Of a stretch of 6,887 bases of DNA, positions 6,746 through 6,887 are shown piece by piece. Source of the DNA: an uncultured Clostridia bacterium (lineage in GTDB: Bacteria; Bacillota; Clostridia; Oscillospirales; Ruminococcaceae); NCBI GenBank assembly GCA_947631585.1, contig CANRLY010000102.1:1-6887 (forward strand). Reading direction: 5' to 3'. Below the pieces are notes generated by a model that was not told the origin of the DNA, did not search any database, and saw nothing but the letters and a program-made list of their open reading frames with translations. The position numbers and the translations under genes are program-made. Positions within the stretch are counted from its first letter, which is position 1. Each line of letters starts with the position of its first letter.

Positions 6746-6887
6746 GTGTTGCGCAAGAGATCGGGTCTGTCAGGACTGAAAGATACAAGGTTTTATGGTC
6801 TGGGAGCGGCTGTGCTCACGGGGTTTTTCGTGCCGGATTCAAAGATCTGCACGCTCTGCTTTCTTCCGTTTTCATTTTCTGAAACCG
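6746..6887 (+). CDS. Unrecognised protein, 3'-truncated by the window edge
   Basis: A GTG at 6746 opens a frame with no stop to the right edge (47 codons, protein beginning MLRKRSGLSGLKDTRFYGLG). Support comes mainly from a near-perfect Shine-Dalgarno AGGAGG (6733–6738), seven bases upstream, and from the same strand and close spacing as yajC. A TTG at 6749 is an alternative start. The visible part has a basic N-terminus, then a moderately hydrophobic stretch (about 18–32), and a second one after a short polar turn with two cysteines (C38, C41). This could be the start of a small membrane protein. Clostridia often carry a small TIGR04086-type membrane protein after yajC, which is a candidate by position only; I cannot confirm it by sequence. 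The other forward frames hit stops within the same stretch. Confidence 0.55.
   Translation, partial: MLRKRSGLSGLKDTRFYGLGAAVLTGFFVPDSKICTLCFLPFSFSET

Overview
The window looks like chromosomal DNA from a Gram-positive Clostridia-type bacterium, most likely close to Ruminococcus/Oscillospiraceae. This is inferred from strong purine-rich Shine-Dalgarno sites, sigma-A-like promoters, Bacillota-like UvrA and YajC sequences, moderate GC, and a MoxR–DUF58–transglutaminase operon of the Clostridia/Bacilli type. All genes read on the + strand. I see no tRNA, rRNA, CRISPR array, transposase or phage gene.

Layout: (1) bases 1–1738 hold the C-terminal ~60% of uvrA, the nucleotide-excision-repair damage sensor, cut by the left edge. 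(2) Bases 1737–1848 hold a run of perfect hairpins that starts inside the uvrA stop codon. It looks like a palindromic intergenic repeat and has no U-tract typical of a terminator. (3) A near-consensus promoter (TTGACA, 17 bp, TAAAAT with an extended TG) lies at 1855–1883 and should drive a three-gene operon. (4) The operon, 1922–6262, encodes a MoxR-family AAA+ ATPase, a two-helix membrane-anchored DUF58 protein, and a seven-plus-one-helix membrane transglutaminase with a C-terminal DUF4129-like region. The genes are 12 and 18 bases apart, each with its own Shine-Dalgarno site. (5) A second extended -10 promoter overlaps the transglutaminase stop codon and leads into yajC (6337–6663), the small SecDF-YajC accessory protein. 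(6) After an 82-base gap with no clear structure, a GTG-initiated reading frame with an excellent AGGAGG site runs off the right edge. I do not recognise its product.

How the genes work together: uvrA is a repair gene that simply neighbours the rest. The MoxR/DUF58/transglutaminase trio is a widespread, conserved but poorly understood envelope module. The likely arrangement is a cytosolic AAA+ chaperone acting on a membrane-anchored VWA-like DUF58 partner, with an extracytoplasmic cysteine transglutaminase/protease-like domain as effector. yajC has its own promoter but could also receive read-through, because no terminator is visible before it.

Nothing here is a clearly new system. The best targets for a second look are the hairpin cluster after uvrA, the sequence-level peculiarities of the trio, and the unrecognised gene after yajC.
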